Made by a program: the position numbers and the translations under genes. A stretch of 5,516 nt of DNA from contig JAFGDC010000435.1 in NCBI GenBank assembly GCA_016932295.1, positions 1 to 5,516 of the forward strand, read 5' to 3'. Below, piece by piece: positions 5,393 to 5,516 of the stretch. The notes beneath the pieces were generated by a model. It saw nothing but the letters and a program-made list of their open reading frames with translations. It had not been told where the DNA came from and searched no databases. Source of the stretch: a candidate division CSSED10-310 bacterium. GTDB lineage: Bacteria; CSSED10-310; JAFGDC01. Position 1 is the stretch's first letter, and each line of letters starts with the position of its first letter.

Positions 5393-5516
5393 GGTAAAAT
5401 GGAAATGCTGATAAAAAATTCTGCACAGGAGTACGCCAACGTTACCGAAGGTAAGCTGGTGAAATGTATGCTGGCGGACGGTCGATACCTCCCCATCAAA
5501 CTGGAGGACCTCGACC
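5390..5516 (+). CDS. Unrecognised protein, N-terminal fragment cut by the window edge
   Basis: 42 complete codons are visible before the window ends, with no stop. The start has a good ribosome site and the codons look normal. The peptide begins MGKMEMLIKNSAQEYANVTE and continues with a mixed charged and hydrophobic segment (LVKCMLADGRYLPIKLEDLD). There is no signal peptide or membrane segment, so it is probably cytosolic. It has one Cys (residue 26). I do not recognise the family. It lies 68 bp after the kinase gene on the same strand, possibly in one transcript, so it could be a partner or substrate of the kinase. That is inference from position only. Confidence 0.7.
   Translation, partial: MGKMEMLIKNSAQEYANVTEGKLVKCMLADGRYLPIKLEDLD

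Noticed and set aside
5345..5485. GGACGGTCGA repeated at 5345-5354 and 5476-5485
   Set aside because: The second copy lies in coding sequence for Ala-Asp-Gly-Arg, and a 10-bp repeat with no shared flanks is most simply chance.

Overview
This window comes from a bacterial chromosome, most likely a Gram-negative (proteobacterial-type) organism. The DNA is moderately GC-rich by eye, Shine-Dalgarno (SD) starts are clear, and there is a small lipoprotein with a classical lipobox and Asp at +2. No species can be named from the sequence alone.

Layout. Bases 1-691 contain no gene I can support, but they hold several short palindromes and direct repeats. A 136-aa lipoprotein gene lies on the minus strand (692-1102). 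A long divergent intergenic region (1103-1571) separates it from a very large plus-strand gene. That region holds one sigma70-like promoter candidate facing each way, three GCATGC hexamers around the lipoprotein promoter, and a series of dyads in the middle. Most of the window is the large gene (preferred start 1572, stop 5319-5321). It encodes a multidomain signalling protein: an N-terminal Hanks-type Ser/Thr kinase, a central STAND/AAA_16-type ATPase, and a long C-terminal array of about 12 tetratricopeptide (TPR) repeats. After a 68-bp gap a further plus-strand gene starts at 5390 with a good ribosome site and runs off the right edge. Only its first 42 residues are visible and I do not recognise them.

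How the parts may work together (inference). The large protein looks like a cytosolic signal-integration kinase. The TPR array would bind a partner or ligand, the ATPase module would act as a nucleotide-driven switch, and the kinase would be the output. The divergent lipoprotein, predicted to be anchored in the inner membrane, and the small downstream gene are the nearest candidates for input or substrate. Nothing in the sequence proves that link. I see no mobile element, CRISPR array, tRNA or rRNA.
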